From Nilaparvata lugens (lineage: Eukaryota > Arthropoda > Insecta > Hemiptera > Delphacidae), in contig NC_052510.1 of the NCBI RefSeq assembly GCF_014356525.2, forward strand, positions 18,333,999 through 18,397,998: DNA of 64,000 nucleotides, given 5' to 3'. Numbering within the stretch: the stretch's first letter is position 1; every line of letters begins with the position of its first letter. The notes below the pieces were generated by a model. The model made no database searches, was not told where the DNA came from, and worked only from the letters and a program-made list of their open reading frames with translations. The translations under genes and the position numbers were made by a program. This document shows, in pieces, positions 25,465 through 37,100 of this stretch.

Positions 25465-26118
25465 TTGAAAATTTATTTGAGAGAATATCTTTAAATTTTC
25501 TTGCAAAATGTTGATGGTTCAGGAACAGTATTTGCAATTATTGATGCATGAGAATTTATTATTACTCGATTGAAATGAAGCTCTGTATAACTATGACAGA
25601 ATAATGATTACTGTACTAAAAAAAGGAAGGTTCCTATTTCTGTCATTTTAATATCCATTCATTACATAGAAAACTCACAGATGGAACAAGCTCAATTCGA
25701 GTTGTTAAAGGATTTTTGGCTGAACGATTCGATAGAAATAAATTTTTCTTTGAAAGGAAATATAATTAGAGTAACAATATGATAGAATATTGATATACTA
25801 TGAGACAAAAAGGGGAAACGAAGTTTTCTGGGTTGGTCTAGTGGTACGGTAAGGAGCGTGACAATAAACAAAGTTCAGTCTGCTAGCAACACCTGGTTCG
25901 TGGGTTTAAATCCCGCTAATCGCTAATAATGGACGTTTGATCATCTCATCAATTTACCAACGCACTTTCCATTACCCACGAGCAAGCAAAAAGCTCATGT
26001 GGGCTTCATGCGCAATAAAATGGAAACGTTAATGGAAGGTGAAAATTGAAACGCTAATAAGAGGAAAGTGAGAGTGAGTTCGATAGAGCTCAAAAATATT
26101 CCAGCACAGCTATGCTAT
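25465..26118 (+). repeat. Tandem duplication, unit 1 (~654 bp)
   Basis: Recurs head-to-tail at 26119-26771 with very few differences (for example TGAGACAAAAAGG versus TAAGACAAGAAGG). The repeated junction word is TTGAAAATTCA. The unit contains a tRNA-derived sequence. No protein-coding content. Confidence 0.9.
25829..25918 (+). mobile_element. tRNA-derived SINE-like head, copy 1
   Basis: GGTTGGTCTAGTGG at 25831-25844 matches a Pol III A box of the Glu/Asp/Gly tRNA type, and GGTTTAAATCC at 25903-25913 matches the B box. The spacing is longer than in a normal tRNA and I cannot fold a proper cloverleaf, so this is a tRNA-related repeat rather than a tRNA gene. Confidence 0.6.
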
Positions 26119-26782
26119 TGAAAATTCATTTGAGAGAATATCTTTAAATTTTCTTGCAAAATGTTGATGGTTCAGGAACAGTATTTGCAATTATTGATGC
26201 ATGAGAATTTATTATTACTCGATTGAAATGAAGCTCTGTATAACTATGACAGAATAATGATTACTGTACTAAAAAAAGGAAGGTTCCTATTTCTGTCATT
26301 TTAATATCCATTCATTACATAGAAAACTCACAGATGGAACAAGCTCAATTCGAGTTGTTATAAGGATTTTTGGCTGAACGATTCGATAGAAATAAATTTT
26401 TCTTTGAAAGGAAATATAATTAGAGTAACAATATGATAGAATATTGATATACTATAAGACAAGAAGGGGAAACGAAGTTTTCTGGGTTGGTCTAGTGGTA
26501 CGGTAAGGAGCGTGACAATAAACAAAGTTCAGTCTGCTAGCAACACCTGGTTCGTGGGTTTAAATCCCGCTAATCGCTAATAATGGACGTTTGATCATCT
26601 CATCAATTTACCAACGCACTTTCCATTACCCACGAGCAAGCAAAAAGCTCATGTGTGCTTCATGCGCAATAAAATGGAAACGTTAATGGAAGGTGAAAAT
26701 TGAAACGCTAATAAGAGGAAAGTGAGAGTGAGTTCGATAGAGCTCAAAAATATTCCAGCACAGCTATGCTATTGAAAATTCA
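26119..26782 (+). repeat. Tandem duplication, unit 2
   Basis: Second head-to-tail copy of 25465-26118, offset 654 bp, ending with a further TTGAAAATTCA. It holds the second tRNA-like sequence. Confidence 0.9.
26483..26572 (+). mobile_element. tRNA-derived SINE-like head, copy 2
   Basis: Same A-box and B-box words as the copy 654 bp upstream; both boxes are intact in both copies. Confidence 0.6.
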
Positions 26783-26944
26783 GAACGATTATTTAACATG
26801 ATTTTTTCAATACAAGTTGATAGTCAGAGAGTCACAAAAATTGACTAAAATTATATGCCTGTTAATATATTTCTATTCTTATTTGAAACAGCTCTAACCA
26901 TTATATCCTATACTATTAATTGAGCAACTTCTGTTTATATGTTT

Positions 26945-28030
26945 TCGCCCCACTTGAATGTAATGAGCTGGTTTTCGTGCGTCATATGGAGGCCGAAAAT
27001 GACTGTTTTCTGACCAGGCCGGTAAAATTTTTACGGCCCTAGGGCTGTAAAATAACCTTGAAGTCAGCTGATTCTGATTTGATGTGAATGTGTTTACAAA
27101 AATAGTTTATGAAACGGAATCAGTTTATGCTTTTAGAATTGAATAAAGTATTTTGCAATAAGATACTATCAATTCTATTTGGATAAATGAAATACAAATA
27201 CGATATTGTAAACTATTCAAATTCAATTTTTAGAGTATAATAGAATCTAACCTCAAACCTGTGTTTAATCGTTTATCACGAAACCTGGTTGATAATTTTC
27301 GAACTACTTTGGCCATATCCTTGGTGCTGAACGTTTTTACAAATAGTTTATGTAACGGAATCAGTTTATGCTTCTAGAATTGAATAAAGTATTCTGCAAT
27401 AATATACTATCATTTTATTTGGATGAATGAAATACAGATAAGATATAAATATTATAAACTACTCAAATTCGATTTTCAGAGTAGGATAGAACTTGTAACC
27501 TAAACGTGCCTAAACTTCCAAAGTCGATGACAACAAGCATTGTTGACGTTGACATTCAGATTGGCCAAATTTCAAGTGTGCTAAAACAGCTGATCAAAAA
27601 CTGTTCATTATTTGTGTTTATTATTCAATAATTAAAAAAATTATAATAATATCATCTTATTAACATTTGAAAGAATAAAAAAGTATAAACTCAACCTCCC
27701 ACATAATTGAACATAATCTTTTAGGTTATTTAGACAAATCAGAATTAAAAATAAAAATACTTGGACAATTTCCTGATATTCAGATAACCTCAGATTTGTT
27801 AGAGCTATGACCTTCCAGTTTTGCTTTCAGAAGTGACTAATAAACAATTATTCTCATATATGTATATTGTTTTATTTTTCTGTGTGGCGAAAAATAGCGT
27901 TCGCACCATGGGCAAAAATGTGTTTCCGGCTCTCAATCTTTTCTAGTCCTCGGCCTACGGCCTCGGACTTGAAACCCGATTTCGAGCCGGAAAAGTCTCA
28001 TTTTCGGCCCTAGGTGCGAAATATACTATT
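26945..28030. mobile_element. Dispersed-repeat-like element with internal duplication
   Basis: Bounded by similar TTTCGC-containing ends (GTTTTCGCCCCACTTGAATG at the left; GGCCCTAGGTGCGAAATA at the right, read as its complement). Both ends carry GGCCGAAAATGA-type words in opposite orientation. An internal unit of about 170 bp is present twice (27093-27265 and 27333-27510), each with AACGGAATCAGTTTATGCTT. No open frame. Class unknown. Confidence 0.5.
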
Positions 28031-28620
28031 GGATGTTCATATGTTTAGATGTTTGTATTTCACCGGATCTCGAAAACGGCTCTAACGATTCTCACGAAAT
28101 TCAGTACATAGTAGGTTTATAATATAAAGATTCGATTGCACTAAGTCTCATTCCCGGGGAAATTTGCTGAAGGACATTAAAAGGATAATTATTATTCATC
28201 CTTGGAAAAACAGATGATATTATGGTTATTTCGTCGTCTGTTGGTGATGGAACTGAATGAGCGATTTCATGTATGTGGGACTGTGTCAAAATTATGACTC
28301 AGCTGTTGAACTTTTGTAATCATTCAATCAGGTACTTAGTGCCGGTTGCAAAAAAGCTGGGTTATTTTCAATCCTGATTAATTCCAGTAGATCCATCTTT
28401 TTTAAATGGTCTTCTCTGATTTGGTTCACGTGAAGTTGATCAGGATTAGAATTTAATCGGCTTTTGTGCAACTGGGCTTTCGTGAGGGAAATTTTTGCAT
28501 TCCTCTGGGAATTAATCTCAATTCACTGTGATTAGATAGAACATTTCTGTATGAATGTTATTATAATATTATATTTCTTCTTTCGTAATAATTTTTTTAT
28601 GCTTTTGTACTCCAGAGCGA
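28031..28620. mobile_element. Dispersed repeat with nested MITE
   Basis: Contains the phrase CTCGAAAACGGCTCTAACGATTCTCACGAAATT near 28070 and GAGCGAAGCTCGGTCCCC near 28612, wording typical of an abundant insect repeat and loosely similar to 59760-59830 and 63480-63520 in this window. It is interrupted by a short palindromic MITE. No protein product. Confidence 0.45.
28341..28477. mobile_element. Palindromic MITE, family 1
   Basis: Left terminus GCCGGTTGCAAAAAAGCTGG and right terminus CGGCTTTTGTGCAACTGGGC are inverted complements, extending inward through TTTCAATCCTGATTAA. The same family occurs at 62295-62437. Confidence 0.75.
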
Positions 28621-29850
28621 AGCTCGGTCCCCGATATTTAATACTATCCAAACCACCAGATTGATGTAGAGAACTCAAAGTTTCGAGAACAGTATTTATC
28701 CAATGAAATTCAAATATTTTCGTTACGATTTTTGAAGGGCAAAATTGAGATTTTATTGTGGAAAGCTCAAAAATTATCACTGGTTTTAAATAAAAACTAT
28801 TAATCAATAATTTTCTTCCATATTATTTTAAAATATGATTTAAAAAATTAAAAGCTCAAACTCGATAAAAATTTAATTCTATGAAACAATTAATTTTTTC
28901 AAAATAATAGCAAGAATGGCAAAATACCTTAACAACATTCACCAACACCAAATGATAGTCACCAAAAATATGATGTTTATTACAAACAGTTTATAACCAA
29001 TCATCGTTTATAAACTGGAGGTAATGATGCAGCAAATGCACACTTAGAACTCTCACAGAGCCTGGCTAAAATAGTTTTAATCCAATTACAAAATAGAAGA
29101 AAAAATTGTCTTAATTGAGACACTGAGATCAGTCAGTGTAAATATTACGTATAACTCAAAACATAATTTTACTTGAAGTCAGTGATTACAGAGAAATCAA
29201 TAATTCAAGAATATCTGAATAGCATATTTAAGAATGGCATAGTAGTTGAAGTAGGCAAAAGTATTCATTTGTGAAATACAAGAAAAATTTTCTTAAAATG
29301 AATACTACTTTTGCTAAGTGTTTTCTATGAACTGGCATATTATTCAACATTGATCAAGAGAAAATCAAATAGGTGGAAATATATTTTGAATAAATAGTTC
29401 TCAAGAGGACAATAATATCATTGGCAAGTAGACTATAATATCATATAGCCCAATAGATACAATATGATATTATCAGTTTTTGCAGTTCGGCATTACTGGT
29501 TAATTTCCTTGATCAGTTCATCACTAATTTTGTCCCTATTGGAATGTATGATTTCAAACTAATTTTCATAGACTCTGTTGAAATTGATGCAATAGGAGAA
29601 GCAATTAAGAATACAACCTAGGAAATGACACATGAGTAAAGAGTTTGACTTGATCGATCTGAATCACCCATCGATTAATGATAGTGAGCCTTCTAATCTA
29701 AGAAGCAGAGGAAGATAAAAGATGCAGTCAGTACTCCTTAATGATGAATATGCGATATCTTACTTATCTTAGCAACGTTCACATTAGGACATGGTTTTCT
29801 TATCACTGGAAATATTCCAGTATCGCATTCGTGATTTGATTAAAATCGAT
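28621..29850. other. Intergenic upstream of gene E
   Basis: AT-rich; no gene, RNA or transposon recognised. Confidence 0.5.
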
Positions 29851-29857
29851 CGTTTAA

Positions 29858-29864
29858 TATAAAT
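29858..29864 (+). promoter_or_regulatory. TATA box of gene E
   Basis: TATAAAT 62-68 bp upstream of the gene E ATG, matching the spacing seen for gene B. Confidence 0.55.
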
Positions 29865-29925
29865 TGTTAGAATAACCGTCAATAAGTCAATTCAATTTTT
29901 CTATTGAAGATCAACTAACGGAAAG

Positions 29926-31626
29926 ATGGCCCTCCTCAAGTTGACTGCTGTTCTTTTGGCTGTTGCTCAGGTAATTCACTAGTTTACATCACAAATTCTG
30001 CAATAATTTATTCTACCACTGTAAAATTAATATGAATTTGGTTTCGAATAATCTTCCTCAAATGTTTATTTCATTCAAATATATTTTTCAACTATGTAAT
30101 AGAATTCTCATATTGAAATCAAAGTGGAAAAATTTTCAACTCACATTTCATCAGTCATTTCAACATCAGTTACATAATTGTTACGACTTTGTTAGAATAT
30201 AAAAAAATATCAACTTAGTTTTAGTACCAAAGGGAATATTTCAAAAATTTATCTTCAGTTCACTAGTTCCTGTCATTGCTCGTCAATTCATTCCTACTTA
30301 TTTTTAGATACGACTTTCAATTTTATATATCAATTATTCCAATCACACAATCCTTGATAAAAATCTGATACAATTGCTAGAACATTTCAACCTTCCACAG
30401 TTGAAACATGTTCAACATTGATAGGTCTTCATTTGCTCACTACCTTTATTATCAATTGTTCATTTGTTTATTTGCTACTTTATTAAAAATTGTTCATTGT
30501 TGATTTTTATATTATCAATCATTTTCATGTCAATAAATTCAAGAGTAATTTAAGAGTTTCCAATCATTTGCATTCATTTTAAATCCAATTCAAATCAATT
30601 AATGAGTCATTACTCACAATAACTCATTCATGAGTAAAGTAATGTTTTAACAACCCTGCACAGATGTAAGTTATGCAAAAACAGTACCTATATTTCACAA
30701 AAGATAATCCTTTGGATCTTTAAAATTTTTCACACTTTTCAAGGAAAACTATAGTAGTACTTCGTATTTACATCTATTATACTATTGAAATAAATTGTTT
30801 AATTTTGTAATTGTTGTTTGAACAGGTGTGCACTGCTGGACCATGTGGCTGCTCCTACTCAGCCCCAGCTCCATCCTGCGGCTGTAGCTCTGCCCCATCC
30901 TACTCCTACACCCCATCTGCCCCATCCTGCGGATGCAGCTCTGCCCCATCCTACTCCTACACCCCATCTGCCCCATCCTGCGGATGTGGATGCTCTGCCC
31001 CAATCACCGTCTCCCAATCGGCCCCACAATACTCGTGCGCTCCAGCCCCATCAGTCTCCTACAACTTCCAGACCGTCCCACAGGGCTCCTGCTCCTGCAC
31101 CCCATCCTGCCCATCCCCAGACACCACCATCATCCCAGTCAGCTACTCCCTCAAGTCCTCCGGCAACCGTAAGGTCATCTCCCAGCCATCCTGTGGATGC
31201 TCTGCCCCAGCCCCATCCTGTGGATGTGGATACTCCGCCCCAGCCCCATCCTGTGGATGCGGATACTCTGCCCCAGCTCCACAATGCCAATGCCAGGAGC
31301 CATGCCCACAGCCAATCACCATCTGCACCCAGCCAAGATACCAGCAACTCGAGTACGTCACCCAGGAGCCACTCATCGAGGAGGAGATCTTCATCAAGCA
31401 GAAGCCAGCTTCCAGGAACGTCGTCATCCAGGAGGAGTTCACCGTGCCAATCACCAAGGAGATCCGTGAGAGCCAGCTGGTCATCGAGCAGCCATCTTGC
31501 GTCACCTACACCCCAAAGGTCAACTACACCCCACAGGTTTCCTACACCAGCAACGTCGACTACTGCCCATCCGCCCCATTCTGCCAGCCAATCCAGCAAC
31601 AGAAGAGCTGCTGCTGCTGTTGCTAA
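29926..31626 (+). CDS. Gene E: secreted Ser/Ala/Pro/Cys repeat protein
   Basis: Exons 29926-29970 and 30826-31626 join in phase 0 (donor GTAATT, acceptor ACAG) for 281 aa. The signal is MALLKLTAVLLAVAQ plus VCTA, with cleavage likely before GPCGC. The mature N-terminal half has two perfect 17-residue copies of SSAPSYSYTPSAPSCGC (51-bp units at 30886-30936 and 30937-30987). Further GCGYSAPAPSC units lie at about 31198-31290. A non-repetitive middle segment follows with Glu/Val/Ile-rich strands (LIEEEIFIKQKP, VVIQEEF), then VNYTPQVSYTSNVDY and a terminal run of five Cys. Nearly every proline codon is CCA, in contrast to the AT-rich surroundings, which suggests strong expression. The SYSAPA wording recalls insect vitelline-membrane proteins, but that is compositional only. 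Gene F is the closest relative in the window. The 855-bp intron has no other feature. Confidence 0.88.
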
Positions 31627-31781
31627 GCAACTCAGCCCCATACAAATTCGAAAATTTGAAAAAATGCTCAACAAAATGAGAAATGCTTTCTCGATTTCTG
31701 CAGTCTAGACAGGGATGCTCTATTTCATTCCTTCTAAACGATCTGTGCTTTACTAGTCAATATTTCAAAAATTTGAAACAC

Positions 31782-31787
31782 AATAAA
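31782..31787 (+). terminator. Polyadenylation signal of gene E
   Basis: AATAAA about 155 bp after the gene E stop codon. Confidence 0.6.
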
Positions 31788-31799
31788 ATTATGTTTCCC

Positions 31800-34700
31800 C
31801 TCTAAACTGTGTTCTTCCTACAAAAACTCTCCCACGTGCACTAAATAATATTAAAATAATACAATACAATATTTCATGATCTTGTATTTTTCATGAATAC
31901 CATACAGGATTCTTTAGTAGTAGGCTATAGTACATAATACTCAACTGTACAGTACTTGTTCACATAACAATTGCAGTACATACTGCAAGGTCAAAATGCA
32001 TCTATCAGTTCTCAAATTGATATGAAATATTGAATGGTTCTATTGATTTTTAATAAATAGAATGAATTGTCTAATTCAAATCAAAACGATATAAATTTTT
32101 TCGATCTTTCAATAAATGAGTGGTTACTACGTGTCAATTTATGGTCTTGAAAAATACACGAATATAACATGTGTACAAAATAGAAATACGAAAAAGTAAA
32201 TAGGCTGCACAAATAAAAACGTTACAACTGAAAAGAATAATACCAGCATGTAGTCAGGGCTTCCTATGTAGTATACAGCAGGTACCTATGTACTATGTAG
32301 CCTACTAGAAATCAGTAAGAAACTAAGAATAGTGAATCAGTAAAGTGGTATAAAATAACTCTAATCTCTGGTTGTCTCTGCCGAATGATATTGACGATTC
32401 GGTGTATTGTAGTTTATGAAGAGCTGAACAACAATAATTCTAGTAAATCAACCCCAGAATTTTCATTTTTTAAATAATTAAGGTGAATGATACTGACGAT
32501 AGGTTTTTTTAACTAAATTTATATTGTTTATAACTCCTTGAATTTTATAATATAGGTACCGAATAATGGGTATGAAAAATTCAGTTTCAAGAGGATTAGG
32601 ACGATCTTGAAGCAAATCAGTAGCTATCAAGCTGTTTTCAGGTGAATTGGTGTAGAAGCAATCAATCCAAAATAAAGAAATATGTAATCAATTTATGGGG
32701 AGAATGAGGGTGTTTCTTTGAGTATTTATATTTAATCTGAGATCAATTTCTCTTTGAGAAACAAAATAATCCGATACTTTAATTTGTTGAATTTAAAGCA
32801 AACAATAATGACAAATTAACAGTTTCTATTAACAGTTAGTTTTAGAATCCACTTGTATGAAATACAAATTTGAAATAGATAGCCTACACTTAATCATTTC
32901 CTAAATAATAAAAACACTCTTCTGATCAAGAATTACATATTGTTTATTTCTGGAAAATCATAAAATAAACATTATTGAAGAAAATGCAGGCAAAAAGTTA
33001 ACGAGTTTCAGGATGAGAAAAAGTTTGACAATGTGGTTCGGTATATGAAATAGAAACGTTTTCATTGAATATATAATGGCTTATGATATTTGTATCTTCA
33101 CATTTGAATAATAAATTTGATCTAAAATTAATTTTAAATTCTATGAAATTTGAATATTACAGGCCTATTAAATTATCACTCTAGCCTATAAATAAGGGAT
33201 TATTCTGAATGAATGAGTTGGAATTATTCACATCAGGCCTATATTCAGTTGAGGGATCAATATTTCCTATCATACTTGACTCGACAATCCATTTCCATGA
33301 TTTAACTGAATATTTTTTGGATCCATTGTTTTTGAAACAATTGAATGATTATTCTTGAAAGTTCTTTGTATAATCTAATTTTTTTATTGAATTCATTCCA
33401 AGAAGCATACCAATAAACTCATTATTGGTTGTCAGCTATTTGAATGATAATCTTCTCAAAATTTGCATAAGCTATTTTATTTTCAAGAAAAATTCCCTTA
33501 ATATACAGTAGGCCTACTATACGAGTACGGTACTTAGTATCAGTAGTTGACAGATTGTCAACTACATCCGAAACAATCTGAAAAATAAATTCCGTGTGTA
33601 GATGTCAATGAACTAGCTAAACCAAACTATAAATGATCCGCAATAAAATGACCTTCATCACGTTCACATAGCAACAATGCTGTGAATCGTTCGTATTCGT
33701 CGATGCTCTAATGCAGATAATGATTAATTGAAATCTATTGATATTTCCGTGTAGGCTCATCTTCCTATTGACGTTTTTGCATTTCCGTTATCGGCTTTGA
33801 AGAATATTGATCCAAGCTAGGAATCAAACAGATAAAAATTTATATATTAATGTAATAATATCGTGGACGTGATCTGGAGCTGATGTATTCAATGATGGAA
33901 ACATAAAACCACTTTATAAAATTAGTCTCATTAGTGATGTAGATTGGTGGGACCTTATCACTGTACAGCCTACCAGAATTAAAATATAAGAAAAGAAAAT
34001 ATGGCTATTAAATCATGATTGCATCATAAAAAATTAGGTAATGCTTATCTCATAAACCAGGATTTACTCCATATTTTGTTCATCAACCCACTAATAGAAT
34101 AAGTTTGCTTTATATAATATGCATTCATTATTATAATATGAGTATTTATATAGAATAAAATGACTTGTTTATTTTTGTTAACGTGGCGGAGTTTGGAAAG
34201 TAATGTCCACTCTACGACTTAACCACGTTGAATAATAGAAAGAAGTTCTATCAACTCTCAGTATGAAATATAATAGCCTACACTCATTTTTTGGTGTTCA
34301 ACTAAATTTTTTATTTTCATTGTAGGTCTATTTGAATACCATAGCCGTAAAACTGCATTGTTAATATGTACTGACTTGTGTTGCAGGCTATGCCAATAAG
34401 CTTGTCTTTTTATTGAAATTAAATACGGTAATTCAATACTGATGAGTAACACACTGAACTGTGAGTACCTATGTAGCTACTGACTTGTAGCCTATGCTAA
34501 TAAAGCTGAGTGCTATACTACTTAACACTATGCCTATGCCCACTATTTAGCCTAATACTAGTGATAACATTTATGGATTTACTGCTGAAACAAATTGCCT
34601 CAAGATTTTCCAACTCAGATTGTATATTGGATGTGTTTATTGCAATGATAATTGAATCAATTGGAAATTCTCAACTACTCATCCTAACTAAATTGATTAG

Positions 34701-35130
34701 GAATCTATAATCATTGAGCTGTGCTATTCTTGCTGCAACATTGATTTGCATTGAAATATTAATTATAAATTATTCAAATTTTCTCCTTAATATGAAGTTG
34801 CAGTTGGCAAGATATCAAATGCACTGGTGTTGGAAGAGTAAAAGGAGTTATTGAGTAGAGTGGCAAAAGAAATCATGTCAGTTTAGAAGTGTCACAATGA
34901 CACTATTTCTATTGAATCAGCGTTTAAAAACATGTAATAGAATAATGGGATTGCACATCACATTTGAATGAGCCTATCCAGTAGTAAATGGATTGTCAAA
35001 ATATGTATGAGACTGATAATATTTGTGGAATATTCGATAAATATTTATAGAATAAATCTTCATATTGTTGTTGTTGATCGAACCTGAATCTTTCAGCAAA
35101 ATCGTCTTGATAGTAAAGTAAATTAGTATG
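31800..35130. other. Intergenic, nothing recognised
   Basis: About 3.3 kb of AT-rich sequence with TAGGCCTA-like words (33161, 33510). Open frames are short and lack signals or motifs. Confidence 0.5.
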
Positions 35131-35262
35131 GCTTTTGTTGGTGGGGAGTCCCTTGCGGGAAGGTCCCACCGCCTGAATATATAATTTAAGCCGTCAATGG
35201 GCCTTACGACTGTCATACTTCATCCGGGACCGACAGTTTAACGTGCCCATCCGATAACACGT
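35131..35262. repeat. GC-rich block resembling a widespread arthropod repeat
   Basis: A sharply GC-richer stretch with a potential hairpin (GTGGGGAGTCCC ... GGTCCCACC) followed by CATCCGGGACCGACAGTTTAACGTGCCCATCCGA. I recall closely similar wording from interspersed repeats of several insect genomes, but this rests on memory. No open frame of note. Confidence 0.4.
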
Positions 35263-35572
35263 TATATCGTCTTGATATAATTTCATTAGAAGTAGGCTTC
35301 CTTTTGCCATTTTCTAAAACGTATGCCATTTATTCATGCCGATGTCTTCATGTTTAATTATTGGATCATATTAAATAGTTATTCGATTAGTTAATATTCA
35401 TTTATTATATGAAATATTCAATTATTTTCATCACTTCTCATTTCATAAGGACTGGTGTCCTAGTAATATACAGGCCTTCAACATGTCTACTCATCTATCA
35501 GGTACATTGACTTTCATCAATGACTACTATTCTTTTATCATTGTCATGATCGAAAAACACCTCATAGTACAG

Positions 35573-35695
35573 GTTTTTATGGCGAGTGCCGGTAATACTC
35601 ATAATTCCATACCATATTGGCGTAATATGAATCAGTATCACCCTTTATATTCTCAATCACCAGTTTCCATTGATGAAAGATCACTGCTTGTGTAA
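35573..35695 (+). CDS. Candidate terminal exon of a small secreted protein
   Basis: After a CAG at 35570-35572, 40 codons read VFMASAGNTHNSIPYW and on to a TAA at 35693. The junction has the same form as the body exons of genes B and E (Q or E, then V, then small residues before a likely signal cleavage). However, the acceptor lacks a pyrimidine tract, no matching signal exon was found upstream, and the frame stays open back to an ATG at 35483. No Cys. Treat as a weak candidate. Confidence 0.25.
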   Translation, partial: VFMASAGNTHNSIPYWRNMNQYHPLYSQSPVSIDERSLLV

Positions 35696-35947
35696 GTGAT
35701 CATTCATCCTTTTGTATCATATTGTGATTAATAGGCTACTATGGGCGATTTTGAACACAGATATGAAAAGTAATTCATCACTTATTGGGCAGTTTTGTAT
35801 TTTTAAAATTCTAATAATATGGTAAGTATGATCTTCGACACTGTTAAAAGTGTCAAAACTAAAGAGAGAAAAACGACTTTGTGTGTGCTCTGTCTTCTGT
35901 AAATTTATTGAAATTATGATGATGAACTATTTATCTTCTATCTTCTT

Positions 35948-36658
35948 CTTCTATATATATAAAAGCGAAATGGCACTCACTGACTGACTGACTCACTCAC
36001 TCACTCGCAGAACTAAAAATCCACCGCACCAAAAACGTTCAAATTTGGTAGGTATGTTCAGTTGGCCCTTTAGAGGCGCACTAAGAGAGGATTTGGAAAA
36101 TTTTCCAAAGATACGCCCAAAATCTGCGTTTTCTCAGCTTTATCGAGAACAAATGAACAGAAATTGTTCAAATTTAGTACAGAAGCTGAGCTAGGGTGTA
36201 ATAATGTTGTGTTAGAAGGAATTTGGAATAACGCCGAAGATACGCCCAAAATTAGCGTTTTTTGCGCTTTCTCAGCTTTATCGAGAATAAATGAACATAA
36301 AATGTTCAAATTCACTACAGAAGCTCAGCTGGAGTGTAACAATGTTGTGTTAGAAGGAATTTGAAATAACGCCAAAGATACGCCCAAAATAGTTCTTTCA
36401 TCAAGCAATAGACAGAGAATGTTCAAATTCGGTACAGAGGTTTACCTATAGGGTCTAAAATTTTGTGATGAGGTGACTTTAATATTTCATCGAAGATACG
36501 CCCAAAATTAGCGTTTTTCTCAGCTTTTCTGTGTTTTCTCCAGTAATTCGACTTTCTGAAGCATGCTCAAATGAAAAATGTAGGCGAGCGAAGCGAGCCC
36601 GCTGACCTCATTTTCGGAAGATCCAGTCGGGGGTCCAGGGGGCGGAGCTGACGGCTAG
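35948..36658 (+). mobile_element. Helitron-like non-autonomous element
   Basis: The left end has TC followed by TATATATATAAAAGCG and the GACTGACTGACTCACTCACT stretch common at insect Helitron 5' ends. The right end has a GC-rich subterminal segment (GGGGGTCCAGGGGGCGGAG) and finishes CTAG before T. Inside are four spaced copies of GATACGCCCAAAAT (starting 36110, 36239, 36377 and 36495), a diverged tandem unit of about 120-140 bp. No Rep/helicase coding sequence. Confidence 0.65.
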
Positions 36659-36989
36659 TAATATATATAATATCTTATAATATATAGGTAATATAATTCA
36701 CATTTTATCATTGGAGAATTCCATGAATTTTCATCTGATTCTGAGTTCATCATGGTCTTGAATTCTCAAACAACCAAGAGACATAGTTGAGATGTAAATC
36801 CAAGAACATTTTTGATGAGTAAATTCATTTATGCGTGGCAGAGCTTTTGGCGTAATGGAGCTGTCCACGCCAAACAGTAATTCTTATAGAATGCTGTGAT
36901 GTTAGTTAGCCTATAGAATATGCTATTTTGATAAAGGATGAGTTTGGAATGAAAAGATATGTTTAATTTTTGCAAACTGGATGGATCTC

Positions 36990-36995
36990 TTTATT
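36990..36995 (-). terminator. Polyadenylation signal of gene F
   Basis: AATAAA on the minus strand about 105 bp beyond the gene F stop codon. Confidence 0.5.
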
Positions 36996-37100
36996 TTCAA
37001 TCATGGAACTTCACTGAAACTCTCATGAGAACATCTCACAACATTGGTGAGGCATACTGTAAACATAAACCAACATTAGTGTTGTCCAGTGTTGAGTTGC

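Noticed and set aside
25829..25918. Genuine tRNA gene
   Set aside because: A- and B-box words are present, but the spacing is too long and no acceptor stem or cloverleaf can be paired.
30818..31708. Long alternative-frame and antisense open frames over gene E (296 aa plus, 207 aa minus)
   Set aside because: They arise from the GC-rich repetitive body of gene E. Only the frame joined to the signal exon gives a secretory N-terminus and the ordered Cys/Pro repeats.
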